Shown here in pieces: positions 33,315 to 41,716 of a DNA stretch of 64,000 nt. The notes beneath the pieces were generated by a model. The model was not told the DNA's origin. It saw only the letters and a list, made by a program, of their open reading frames with translations, and searched no databases. The stretch lies in contig NZ_FOAB01000001.1 in NCBI RefSeq assembly GCF_900109375.1, positions 124,001 through 188,000 on the forward strand, written 5' to 3'. The position numbers and the translations under genes are program-made. This DNA is from Aquimarina amphilecti (GTDB lineage: Bacteria; Bacteroidota; Bacteroidia; Flavobacteriales; Flavobacteriaceae). Position 1 is the stretch's first letter. Each line of letters starts with the position of its first letter.

Positions 33315-34450
33315 AAAAAGTCTACATTGTTGCTGACAACATAATTTCACCACTTGGTTTTTCGACAGAAGAAAACATTACAAATCTTCGTTCGAATTGT
33401 ACAGGTATCCAGAAAGTAGAAGACGATAATATATGGTCAGAAACATTTTATGGAGCAGTTATAAATAATGATAAACTTTCTAAAGCTTGGGAGATAATAT
33501 CAGAAAATTCTGATTATTCGAAGCTGGAAAAAATGATGTTATTATCTCTTTCTAAGTTATTAGAAGAGAATCCTCAATTAGATATTATTAAAAGTGGAAT
33601 TGTTATTTCTACTACTAAAGGAAATATTAATAATTTGCGAGGAAAAAGTGATGAGAAAGCATATCTAAGCAGTATTTCAAGAACCATTCAGAAATATTTT
33701 AAGCTAGATCATACTCCAAAGGTTTTATCGAATGCTTGTATTTCTGGTGGATTAGCCTTAGCTATTGGTAAAAGAATGATTCAATCAGAACTTTTTGAAG
33801 ATGTGGTCGTGATAGGAGGAGATTTGCTTTCAGAGTTTACGCTTTCTGGTTTCTTTTCTTTTCAGGCTGTAAGCCCTGCACCCTGTAAACCATTTTGTAA
33901 AAATAGAACAGGTATTAGTTTAGGAGAAGCTGCAGCTTGTGCTTGGTTGAGTTCTAATATCGAAAATGTAACTAAAGAAGCAATTAGTATTGCTGGAGAT
34001 GCTTCTGCGAATGATGCGAATCATATCTCGGGACCTTCAAGAACTGGAGAAGGATTATATATAAGTATAACTAAAGCTTTAAAGGAAGCTAATTTAGATA
34101 GTGATCAAATAGATCATATTACAGCGCATGGAACGGCTACTCCGTATAATGATGAAATGGAAGCTATTGCATTTAATAGAGCAGGACTACAAAATGTTCC
34201 GTTAAATAGTTTAAAGGGGTATTACGGACATACACTAGGAGCATCTGCGCTAATAGAAAGTATTGTGGCTAGACATTGTTTGATTAATAATGAACTATTC
34301 GCTTCTTTAGGTTATGAAGAATTAGGTGTTTCTAAATCTATTAATGTAATTGCTAAGAACCAAAACAAAGAACTGAATAGAGTATTAAAGACTGCTTCTG
34401 GTTTCGGAGGTTGTAATGTGGCATTGATTATAGAAAAAGAAGTATTGTGA
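33311..34450 (+). CDS. Beta-ketoacyl-ACP synthase (second)
   Basis: A 379-residue ketosynthase. Cys143 in SNACISGGLALAIG is the nucleophile, and the His pair lies in TAHGTATPYND and YYGHTLGASA. It is shorter and more divergent than the FabF-like proteins at 24486 and 35323. The next gene begins at GTG 34447, overlapping its stop, and encodes a small ketosynthase-like protein, so these two may act as a pair. It probably builds a specific stretch of the polyene or the alkyl chains. Confidence 0.85.
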   Translation: MKKVYIVADNIISPLGFSTEENITNLRSNCTGIQKVEDDNIWSETFYGAVINNDKLSKAWEIISENSDYSKLEKMMLLSLSKLLEENPQLDIIKSGIVISTTKGNINNLRGKSDEKAYLSSISRTIQKYFKLDHTPKVLSNACISGGLALAIGKRMIQSELFEDVVVIGGDLLSEFTLSGFFSFQAVSPAPCKPFCKNRTGISLGEAAACAWLSSNIENVTKEAISIAGDASANDANHISGPSRTGEGLYISITKALKEANLDSDQIDHITAHGTATPYNDEMEAIAFNRAGLQNVPLNSLKGYYGHTLGASALIESIVARHCLINNELFASLGYEELGVSKSINVIAKNQNKELNRVLKTASGFGGCNVALIIEKEVL

Positions 34451-35061
34451 TTAGAGAAAAATATTACATATCAGATTTTTGTGTAATTAGAGATAAAAAA
34501 GTCTTTAAAAATGGAACGGAAGTATATGCAGATTCCGAGGCTCTTAGTGTGAAAGATTTTGCAAAAGGTATTTATAAATTTTTGGACTTAAAATATCCCA
34601 AGTTTCACAAAATGGATGAATTATGTAAGTTAGGTTTTTTAGCTTCAGAAGTGTTATTAAAAGATAAAGAAAAAGTTGATCAGGATACTGCCTTAGTTTT
34701 GTCTAATCAAGCTTCCAGTCTAGATACAGATAGGAAACATCAATTGAGTATTCAGGATCGTGAAAATTTTTATCCATCTCCCGCAGTCTTTGTGTATACA
34801 TTACCAAATATTATTATGGGAGAAATAAGTATCAAAAATAAAATGAAGAGTGAAAATGCTTTTTTTGTTACGGATAATTTTGATGCTGATTTTATAACTT
34901 TATATTCCGAAGTTTTAATGAATACGGGAAAAGCGACTAATGTTATTTGTGGTTGGGTAGATTTGGATAATGATAAATATGACGTATTTTTGGCTTTTCT
35001 TTCAAAAAAAGGTAATAAAGAGCTAACAAAAGAAGAATTAAATAAATTATATAAGCAATAG
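34447..35061 (+). CDS. Truncated ketosynthase-like protein without active-site Cys
   Basis: A 204-residue protein starting at GTG 34447 (GTGA overlap with the upstream stop). Its central part (FYPSPAVFVYTLPNIIMGEIS) resembles the region before the nucleophile in ketosynthases, but there is no Cys-Ser motif and the His-bearing second half is absent. It is therefore at most the N-terminal half-fold. The length is consistent with homologues annotated as 3-oxoacyl-ACP synthase in flexirubin clusters. It could be a structural partner of the preceding ketosynthase. Confidence 0.6.
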   Translation: MIREKYYISDFCVIRDKKVFKNGTEVYADSEALSVKDFAKGIYKFLDLKYPKFHKMDELCKLGFLASEVLLKDKEKVDQDTALVLSNQASSLDTDRKHQLSIQDRENFYPSPAVFVYTLPNIIMGEISIKNKMKSENAFFVTDNFDADFITLYSEVLMNTGKATNVICGWVDLDNDKYDVFLAFLSKKGNKELTKEELNKLYKQ

Positions 35062-35063
35062 TT

Positions 35064-35321
35064 ATGGCTGAGTTAAGAGAAGAGCTAAAGGAAAAATTAA
35101 TAGAGCAATTAAGTCTTGAAGATGTAGAGGTAAGTGAAATAGGTGATGATGATCCTCTTTTTGGTGATGGTTTAGGATTAGACTCTATTGATGCTCTTGA
35201 GTTAATTGTGTTATTAGAAAAAGACTATGGAATTAAACTAAAAGATCCAAAAGAAGGTAAAGCTATATTTGAATCTATTAGTGTAATGGCTGATTACATT
35301 TCAAAACACCGTACAAAATAA
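35064..35321 (+). CDS. Acyl carrier protein (second)
   Basis: An 85-residue carrier with Ser41 in Gly-Leu-Asp-Ser-Ile-Asp-Ala as the phosphopantetheine site. It is two bases downstream of the ketosynthase-like gene and one base upstream of the third ketosynthase. It differs clearly from the first ACP (LDSLDYVD type), supporting a separate set of partner enzymes. Confidence 0.9.
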   Translation: MAELREELKEKLIEQLSLEDVEVSEIGDDDPLFGDGLGLDSIDALELIVLLEKDYGIKLKDPKEGKAIFESISVMADYISKHRTK

Positions 35322-35322
35322 T

Positions 35323-36519
35323 ATGAATAAAGGCATTGCCATAACTGGTATGGGAATCATTTCTTCTATCGGAAATACGGTAGAGGAAAATTTGAATGCT
35401 TTGAAATCAGTATCTCCCGGAATTTCTAGAATAGAGATGTTGAAAACACGCCATAAAGATCAAATCATGGTTGGTGAAATAAAAAAAACCAACGATGATT
35501 TAGAAAAACAATTAGGTTTAGAGCCTTTACATAGTTTTTCTAGAACAGCTATGATTGGTACGATTGCAGCAAAAGAAGCATTGCAAGACGCTCAGATTTC
35601 CGATGTTAACGAGTATAGAACTGGTTTCGTTTCGGGGACGAGTGTAGGTGGTATGGATACCACAGAAAAACACTATCTAGGATATACAGAGATTGAAGAT
35701 AATAGAAGATTTATACAGGCGCAACATGCAGGTTTTACTACGCAATCTATTTCTAATTATTTAGGAATTAATGGATATGTGTCTACGATAAGTACAGCTT
35801 GTTCTTCTGCTGCAAATGCAATTATGTTAGGAGCCAGAATGATTAAGGCTGGTAAGATTGATAGAATGATAGTGGGAGGAACAGATGCGTTATCTAAGTT
35901 TACAATAAATGGTTTTGGTACCTTGATGATTTTATCAGATTCAGAGTGCACTCCATTTGACGATAACAGAAAAGGATTGAACCTTGGAGAAGCTGCAGCA
36001 TTTTTAGTTTTGGAAAGTGATGCTGTAGTAGAAAAAGAAAATAAAAAGGTATTAGGGCGTGTTGCTGGATGGGCTAACGCAAATGATGCCTATCATCAAA
36101 CTGCTTCATCTTCTGATGGAGAAGGAGCTTTTTTAGCAATGAATGAAGCTTTAAGGATAGCAGATATAACTGCGGATGACATTGATTATGTAAATGCTCA
36201 TGGTACAGCAACTCCTAATAATGATTTATCAGAAGGAGTAGCTATGACCAGAATTTTTGGAGAAGAAAAAGCTCCTGTGTTTAGTTCAACAAAAGCGTTT
36301 ACAGGACATACATTAGCTGCTGCAGGATCAGTAGAAGCTGTTTACTCACTTTTATCTTTACGTGAAAATTTAATTTTTCCGAATTTGAATTTCAAAAGTA
36401 AAATGAAAGAGTTTTCACTGGTTCCACAAACAGAATTAGTTTCTAAAGAAATTAAAACTATTTTATCTAATTCTTTTGGTTTTGGTGGCAATTGTTCCAC
36501 TTTAATATTTACAAAATAA
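35323..36519 (+). CDS. Beta-ketoacyl-ACP synthase (third, FabF-like)
   Basis: A 398-residue ketosynthase with Cys160 in STACSSAANAI and His residues in NAHGTATPNND and FTGHTLAAAGS; NSFGFGGN closes the fold. Its stop overlaps the start of the next gene (TAATG), which encodes a ketosynthase fold without the Cys. This matches the ketosynthase/chain-length-factor heterodimers of aryl polyene clusters, with this protein as the catalytic half. Confidence 0.88.
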   Translation: MNKGIAITGMGIISSIGNTVEENLNALKSVSPGISRIEMLKTRHKDQIMVGEIKKTNDDLEKQLGLEPLHSFSRTAMIGTIAAKEALQDAQISDVNEYRTGFVSGTSVGGMDTTEKHYLGYTEIEDNRRFIQAQHAGFTTQSISNYLGINGYVSTISTACSSAANAIMLGARMIKAGKIDRMIVGGTDALSKFTINGFGTLMILSDSECTPFDDNRKGLNLGEAAAFLVLESDAVVEKENKKVLGRVAGWANANDAYHQTASSSDGEGAFLAMNEALRIADITADDIDYVNAHGTATPNNDLSEGVAMTRIFGEEKAPVFSSTKAFTGHTLAAAGSVEAVYSLLSLRENLIFPNLNFKSKMKEFSLVPQTELVSKEIKTILSNSFGFGGNCSTLIFTK

Positions 36520-37583
36520 TGAGCGATTGTTATATTAATGGTATTGCCAGTATTTCGGCACAGCCGACAACAGATCCAGATACATTTTTAGAGGATATAA
36601 TCTCTCATAAGGAGTCTATATTTAGGTCCCATGACCCTAATTATAAAGAGTTTATAAAGCCGGCTGCAATGAGACGAATGTCTAAGTCTGTAAAAATGGG
36701 AGTTACAGCTGCCTCTATGGCATTAAATAATTCTGGAGTGGACATGCCTGATGCAATTATTACAGGTACAGGAATGGGATGTAAACAAGATTCAGAAAAG
36801 TTTCTTGAAAATGTTCTTAATAATGATGAGCAATTTTTAACACCGACATTATTTATTCAATCAACTCATAACACAGTTGGAGGTCAGGTAGCACTAGGAT
36901 TAGGATGTAAAGCATATAATGTTACATATGTTCAAGGAGCAGCATCTTTTGAAGCATCTGTTATGGATGCTCAGTTAATGTTGTCAGAAGAATCTGGAAA
37001 AAATATTTTAGTTGGTGGTATTGATGAAGTTGCGAAAAATTCTACTTTACTGCATAAATTAGATGGTCAAATTAAAGACGATGATATTAATGTAATTGAT
37101 TTGTTAGACTCAGAGACATCAGGGACTGTCGCAAGTGAAGGTGCCACTTTTATGGTTTTGGGCGGACAAAAAACAGAGAAGAGTATAGCTAAGCTTATTG
37201 ATGTAGAAACTGTAAGTGCTGCAAAACCCGATGAAATAAAAATATATATAGAAAAGTTTATCACGCAAAATAAGTTGTCTATAGATGATATAGATGCTGT
37301 AGTTTTAGGAAATAATGGAGATGTAATTTATGATAATTATTACAAAAACTTACAGTCATCGATTTTTTCTAAAATAGAACAATTGGGTTATAAACACTTG
37401 ATAGGTGATTACCATGTAGCCTCTAGTTTTGGGTTTTGGCTTGGCTGCAAAGTTTTTAAAACGAATCACGTACCTGATGTTTTAAAGGTAAATGATATTA
37501 CTGCAAAGAAATATGATAACATACTTTTGTATAATCAATATCTCGGAAAAAATCATAGTATTGCATTGTTACAACGATGCTAA
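36519..37583 (+). CDS. Chain-length-factor-like ketosynthase lacking the catalytic Cys
   Basis: A 354-residue ketosynthase-fold protein, starting at the ATG overlapping the previous stop. The nucleophile segment reads Val-Gln-Gly-Ala-Ala-Ser-Phe-Glu, where Ala141 aligns with the Cys of STACSS; the preceding Gln139 recalls the Gln of chain-length factors. The late His motifs of active enzymes are not recognisable. Coupled to the preceding ketosynthase, it most likely forms its inactive partner and sets chain length. It overlaps the deacetylase start by 7 bases. Confidence 0.75.
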   Translation: MSDCYINGIASISAQPTTDPDTFLEDIISHKESIFRSHDPNYKEFIKPAAMRRMSKSVKMGVTAASMALNNSGVDMPDAIITGTGMGCKQDSEKFLENVLNNDEQFLTPTLFIQSTHNTVGGQVALGLGCKAYNVTYVQGAASFEASVMDAQLMLSEESGKNILVGGIDEVAKNSTLLHKLDGQIKDDDINVIDLLDSETSGTVASEGATFMVLGGQKTEKSIAKLIDVETVSAAKPDEIKIYIEKFITQNKLSIDDIDAVVLGNNGDVIYDNYYKNLQSSIFSKIEQLGYKHLIGDYHVASSFGFWLGCKVFKTNHVPDVLKVNDITAKKYDNILLYNQYLGKNHSIALLQRC

Positions 37584-38350
37584 TAAGAAATTTTGTTAAT
37601 ATCGTGTTTATAGTTGCTGGTATTGTTATGATAACAGCAATTAGTTTCAATAAGTTATCGGTATGGAGCTTAATTGTTTTAGTGTTTTGTTGGGTGTTAA
37701 TCACGACATATGGAGTGCTAAATATCAAAGCTGAATATTTTCTTAAAAGTTTAAATAATAATCCAAATATTAAAGAAAAAAAGGTAGCTATTACGTTTGA
37801 TGATGGTCCAGATCTTAATACACTTAAGATTTTAGAAGTTTTGGACAAGTACAAGGTCAAAGGAACTTTTTTTTGTATTGGAAAGCAGATAGAAACACAT
37901 CCAGATATTGCTAAAGAGATAATTAAAAGAAATCATGTTATAGGCAATCATACGCATACCCATGATAAATTTATTGACATTTATAGTACCAATAGGTTTA
38001 TAAATGAAATAGAGGATGCAGATATTGCAATACAAAAAATTTCAAAAAAAAAACCATTACTTTTTAGACCTCCATACGGAATAACAAATCCAAATATTGC
38101 TAGAGCGGTTAAAAAGACTGGGCATACTGTAATAGGCTGGAATAAAAGGTCATTTGATACAACTATCCCTTCTGAAAAGGTAATACTAAAGAGAATTACT
38201 AATAATCTAAAAAATGGCGACGTTATACTTCTACATGATACAAAATTGATCACTTTATCAGTATTGGAACAATTGTTGCTATTTTTGCAAAGTAATAATT
38301 ATACAACCGTTACTATAGATGAACTATTTTCAATACAAGCATATGCTTAG
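37577..38350 (+). CDS. Polysaccharide deacetylase-family protein (NodB homology)
   Basis: A 257-residue protein with two N-terminal membrane helices (about 5-50) and a NodB domain: TFDDGP (metal-binding Asp), FFCIGKQIE, and NHTHTHD for the His pair, then FRPPYG and LLHDT. The metal triad Asp-His-His appears complete, so it should hydrolyse an N- or O-acetyl group. Its place in a pigment operon is unexplained; removal of an acetyl protecting group or action on envelope glycan are possibilities. It overlaps both neighbours by a few bases. Confidence 0.83.
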   Translation: MLIRNFVNIVFIVAGIVMITAISFNKLSVWSLIVLVFCWVLITTYGVLNIKAEYFLKSLNNNPNIKEKKVAITFDDGPDLNTLKILEVLDKYKVKGTFFCIGKQIETHPDIAKEIIKRNHVIGNHTHTHDKFIDIYSTNRFINEIEDADIAIQKISKKKPLLFRPPYGITNPNIARAVKKTGHTVIGWNKRSFDTTIPSEKVILKRITNNLKNGDVILLHDTKLITLSVLEQLLLFLQSNNYTTVTIDELFSIQAYA

Positions 38351-38972
38351 ATTTTTTTTATTTAGTTATATTTTTTTAAGCTTTTCTTTGCTGCAAGCGC
38401 AAGAAGTAGAACTTTCAGCTTCAGAAGCTAAATCTTTTAAAAATTCTGTTAGTAAAAGTGCTAAGCAATCTAGAACTATAGTGAATACATTTACACAATT
38501 AAAACATATAGATTTTCTTTCTAATGACATAGAAAGCAGTGGTGATTTATATTTTAAATCCCCAAATATTATTAAGTGGTCTTATACAAAACCTTATGAA
38601 TACAGTGTGATTTTTAAGGATAAGAAATTGTTTATTAATGATGCCGGAAAAAAGAGCGATATTAATTTAGCGTCGAATAAAGTTTTTAAAAAATTAAATG
38701 ATTTAATAGCAAAAAGTGTTAGTGGGGATATGCTTGATGATGCTCAGTTCTCTGCACGTTTTTTTAAAAATGACGAACTTTTTATTGCAAAATTGTCACC
38801 TAATGATTCAACTTTAAAAGAGATGTTTAAAGAGATTGTATTGAGTTTTGAATCGAATAAGTATTTAGTTTCAAGTGTGAGACTTATAGAGCCTTCTGGA
38901 GATTATACGCTTATTAATTTTGAGAATACATCTGTAAATAAACCTATTCCGGATGCGATATTTGCTCATTAG
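38343..38972 (+). CDS. LolA-like outer membrane carrier protein
   Basis: A 209-residue periplasmic protein with a signal peptide (MLRFFLFSYIF... to Gln-Ala-Gln). The LolA fold is suggested by the ESSGDLYFKSPNIIKWSY block, where LolA proteins have Gly-x-(Leu/Phe)-x-(Phe/Tyr)-(Lys/Arg)-x-Pro-x-x-x-x-Trp. I chose the ATG at 38343, which overlaps the deacetylase stop; the longer frame would destroy the signal peptide. Aryl polyene clusters also encode LolA-like proteins, thought to carry the hydrophobic product across the periplasm. Confidence 0.75.
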   Translation: MLRFFLFSYIFLSFSLLQAQEVELSASEAKSFKNSVSKSAKQSRTIVNTFTQLKHIDFLSNDIESSGDLYFKSPNIIKWSYTKPYEYSVIFKDKKLFINDAGKKSDINLASNKVFKKLNDLIAKSVSGDMLDDAQFSARFFKNDELFIAKLSPNDSTLKEMFKEIVLSFESNKYLVSSVRLIEPSGDYTLINFENTSVNKPIPDAIFAH

Positions 38973-39576
38973 TATATTTTGTGTTTCTATTTTTAGTTGC
39001 AAAGTTGCGACCGTTGAAAATTTTATAGAAACTGAGGTGAAGTCTGATGATGTAGTTCATAACCCTTATTTTTCCAATGCAGCTATTGATTATGTTTATA
39101 AATCAGATATATCAGTTTATGGAAATGAGTTTAGTGGTATTCTTATTTTAAAAAGGATAGCACCTCAAAGACATCGTATTGTTTTTACTTCTCAGTTTGG
39201 AAGTACATTCTTTGATATTGAGATAGGTAATGAATCGTATAAAATTCATTCTATTGTGGAGCAACTTAATAGAAAAATAATTTTAAATACTTTAATAAAG
39301 GATTTTTCACTTTTAATAAAGGAAAATGGTAAAGTGGCAGAAAGGTATCATAACGATGCCTACAATGTTCTTAAAAATGAAAATGATAAGTACAGTAATT
39401 ATTATTTTTACAACATATTTGATCAAAAACTTGACAAAATAGTTAATGCTACCAAGAGAAAGGAAAAAGTAATTATACTTTTTAATGAGATCTCAGAAGA
39501 TCAAGTAGCTGAGAATATACGTATTGATCATAAAAATATTCGACTAAATATTGAATTAAACTTCTTAAAAAAATAA
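38953..39576 (+). CDS. Small lipoprotein, possible LolB-like acceptor
   Basis: A 207-residue lipoprotein with a signal ending in Ile-Phe-Ser-Cys (Cys16). It overlaps the LolA-like gene by 20 bases. The body is beta-strand rich (GILILKRIAPQRHRIVFTSQFGSTFFDIEIG), reminiscent of LolB/DUF-type barrels, but similarity is weak. By position it could be the outer membrane partner that receives pigment from the LolA-like carrier. Function is inferred from context only. Confidence 0.55.
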   Translation: MRYLLISIFCVSIFSCKVATVENFIETEVKSDDVVHNPYFSNAAIDYVYKSDISVYGNEFSGILILKRIAPQRHRIVFTSQFGSTFFDIEIGNESYKIHSIVEQLNRKIILNTLIKDFSLLIKENGKVAERYHNDAYNVLKNENDKYSNYYFYNIFDQKLDKIVNATKRKEKVIILFNEISEDQVAENIRIDHKNIRLNIELNFLKK

Positions 39577-39577
39577 C

Positions 39578-39943
39578 ATGCTAATAGCTGATTTATATAA
39601 AATTAACGAAAATTCTGTAAGGGATGGTATACAAACTACGACCATTACTTTAAACCCAGAAAACGATATCTTTAAAGGTCATTTTCCTGGTAATCCGATT
39701 ACTCCTGGAGTTTGTACTTTGCAAATTATTAAGGAGTTAACTGAAAATAGGCTTAATTGTTCTTTGTTTATGAAGAAAACGTCCAATGTGAAGTTTATGG
39801 CAGTAATTAACCCAGAGAAAACGCCACATTTGGTAATTGTAAATGATTTTAAAGATTCTGAGGAAGAAATTAAAGTAAAGAGTATAGTGCGATATGATGA
39901 TACTATAGCTCTAAAGGTTGTATTGACTTTTGTTAAATTGTAA
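39578..39943 (+). CDS. 3-hydroxyacyl-ACP dehydratase (FabA/FabZ hotdog family)
   Basis: A 121-residue hotdog-fold protein with the FabZ motif FKGHFPGNPITPGVCTLQI, including the catalytic His. The later Glu/Asp of the usual FabZ helix is replaced by ELTENRL, so the exact catalytic pair is unsure. It may work with the other hotdog protein at 28952, as the DH1/DH2 pairs do in aryl polyene synthesis. It is one base downstream of the lipoprotein and 10 bases upstream of the next gene. Confidence 0.78.
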   Translation: MLIADLYKINENSVRDGIQTTTITLNPENDIFKGHFPGNPITPGVCTLQIIKELTENRLNCSLFMKKTSNVKFMAVINPEKTPHLVIVNDFKDSEEEIKVKSIVRYDDTIALKVVLTFVKL

Positions 39944-39953
39944 AATATAAAGT

Positions 39954-40424
39954 ATGAAATTGTTAGTATTGTTTATGGGTTTAATCTTTGTAAATGCCAG
40001 TTCGGTTAATATTACAGAAGTAAGAAATTTATATAGACATGCTAAGGATACAAAAGAGAATACGGATAAGTTTTTTGAGACTACACAGAAAACAAATTAT
40101 CAAAACAAACCTGTTTTGTCTGCCTATCACGGATGTGCGTTAACCCTAAAAGCTTCTTATGCGGATAAAAAAATGAGTAAAATATCTTTTTTTAGAAAGG
40201 GTAAAAAGTTGATAGAAGCGGCTATTGAGGCAGAGCCTAATAATATCGAATTAAGAATGATAAGATTGAGTGTCCAAAGTAGCGCTCCGAAGATCACTAG
40301 ATATTATAAAAACATAGAAGACGATAAGAATTTTCTGACTAATAATGTAGAAAAAATATCATCTCCAAAACTAAAAGAATTCATTAAAGGTTTTATGTCT
40401 ACTTCCCAGGCTTTTAACAAATAA
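39954..40424 (+). CDS. Secreted conserved protein of the flexirubin cluster, unknown
   Basis: A 156-residue protein with a signal peptide (MKLLVLFMGLIFVNASS) and an all-helical body containing YHGCALTLKASYA and a segment resembling one TPR unit (EAEPNNIELRMIRLS). No enzyme motif is visible. It ends the densely packed run that began at fabG; a promoter box appears 57 bases downstream, before the glycosyltransferase gene. The signal peptide suggests a periplasmic accessory role. Confidence 0.65.
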   Translation: MKLLVLFMGLIFVNASSVNITEVRNLYRHAKDTKENTDKFFETTQKTNYQNKPVLSAYHGCALTLKASYADKKMSKISFFRKGKKLIEAAIEAEPNNIELRMIRLSVQSSAPKITRYYKNIEDDKNFLTNNVEKISSPKLKEFIKGFMSTSQAFNK

Positions 40425-40480
40425 TCATTCCAGTTCTCTTATTATTTTCGGTACAGTAATAATTCAAAATATAATTATAC

Positions 40481-40488
40481 TATTTTTG
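40481..40488 (+). promoter_or_regulatory. -7 box for the second pigment transcription unit
   Basis: TATTTTTG followed by C matches TAnnTTTG, 20 bases before the GTG start at 40508 and after the only sizeable gap (83 bases) in this part of the cluster. No -33 TTG is found. Confidence 0.45.
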
Positions 40489-40507
40489 CAACTGAAAAAA
40501 TAGCACT

Positions 40508-41716
40508 GTGACTGAAACTACTTTATATGATCCTCGTTTCGAGACACTAAATTGTTGTGTTTTCATACCCACATATAATAATCAAAATACTTTAGAAAGA
40601 GTACTTGAAGGTGTTATTAAATATACTGATCGTATCATTATTATTAACGATGGTGCTACTGATGATACAGCTAGTATATTAGAAAATTATCAGAATCAAT
40701 TTACTATTATAACTTTTCCTGATAATAAAGGAAAAGGAATGGCGCTTAGAGAAGGTTTTAAGCAAGCAAGTCAATTAGGGTACGATTACATGATCACTAT
40801 AGATAGTGATGGACAACATTTTCCAAGTGATTTACCACTTTTTTTAGATGAATTAGAGAAACAAGATAAAGACAGTTCATTGGTATTGATAGGTTCTAGA
40901 AACATGGATGACCCTTCTGTTCCTGGAAAAAGTAGTTTTGGTAATAAATTTTCTAACTTTTGGTATTACATAGAGACAGGTATTAAACTTAAAGATACGC
41001 AGTCTGGGTACAGATTATATCCAATAAAAGAGATTACAAAACTTAAGCTGTTTACTTCAAAATTCGAATTGGAAATAGAGGTAATCGTTAAGTTGGCTTG
41101 GCGAAATGTAGAAGTTCGCAATATTCCGGTACAAGTATTATATGATGAAACCGAAAGAGTATCACATTTCAGACCATTTAAAGATTTTACACGTATTAGT
41201 ATTCTAAATACCTGGTTGGTTACTTTAACTTTATTTTTTTACTTACCAAAACGCCTTATAAATAGAGTAAAAAAAAAAGGATTTAAGCAATACTGGAGAG
41301 AGAATGTATTAAGGAGTAATGATCCTCCATTAAAAAAAGCGAGCGCAATTTCTTTAGGGCTTTTTATAGGGATAGCACCATTATGGGGTTTTCAAACAGT
41401 CCTTGTTATATCTCTTGCTATTGCTTTTAAATTAAATCGAACGATAGCTTTTTTATTTTCTAATATAAGTATTCCACCGATAATTCCGTTTATTATTTAC
41501 GGTAGTTATCAGATTGGCGCAATGGTAATGGGAAAAGAAATGGATCCTACTCTAAATATTGAAGATATCAAGTCGGGAACTGATATTTTTAAAAGTTTGG
41601 GACAATATATCTTAGGAAGTTTTATTTTAGCAACATTGGTATCATTGATTTCAGGAGTCATCGCGTATTTGTATTTTAGCTCTCGCAAATCTAAAAGTAA
41701 TGCAATAGATGCATAA
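40508..41716 (+). CDS. GT2-family glycosyltransferase fused to DUF2062
   Basis: A 402-residue protein starting at GTG, since the catalytic domain begins within 15 residues. The GT2 domain (about 15-240) has FIPTYNN, the NDGATDDT segment and DSDGQHFP, the metal-binding Asp motif. The C-terminal part (about 270-395) is DUF2062, with three membrane helices and the LGLFIGIAPLWGFQT motif. Homologues occur in aryl polyene and flexirubin clusters. Dolichyl-phosphate-sugar synthase-like chemistry is possible; the acceptor is unknown. It overlaps the MMPL-fusion gene by 8 bases. Confidence 0.83.
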   Translation: MTETTLYDPRFETLNCCVFIPTYNNQNTLERVLEGVIKYTDRIIIINDGATDDTASILENYQNQFTIITFPDNKGKGMALREGFKQASQLGYDYMITIDSDGQHFPSDLPLFLDELEKQDKDSSLVLIGSRNMDDPSVPGKSSFGNKFSNFWYYIETGIKLKDTQSGYRLYPIKEITKLKLFTSKFELEIEVIVKLAWRNVEVRNIPVQVLYDETERVSHFRPFKDFTRISILNTWLVTLTLFFYLPKRLINRVKKKGFKQYWRENVLRSNDPPLKKASAISLGLFIGIAPLWGFQTVLVISLAIAFKLNRTIAFLFSNISIPPIIPFIIYGSYQIGAMVMGKEMDPTLNIEDIKSGTDIFKSLGQYILGSFILATLVSLISGVIAYLYFSSRKSKSNAIDA

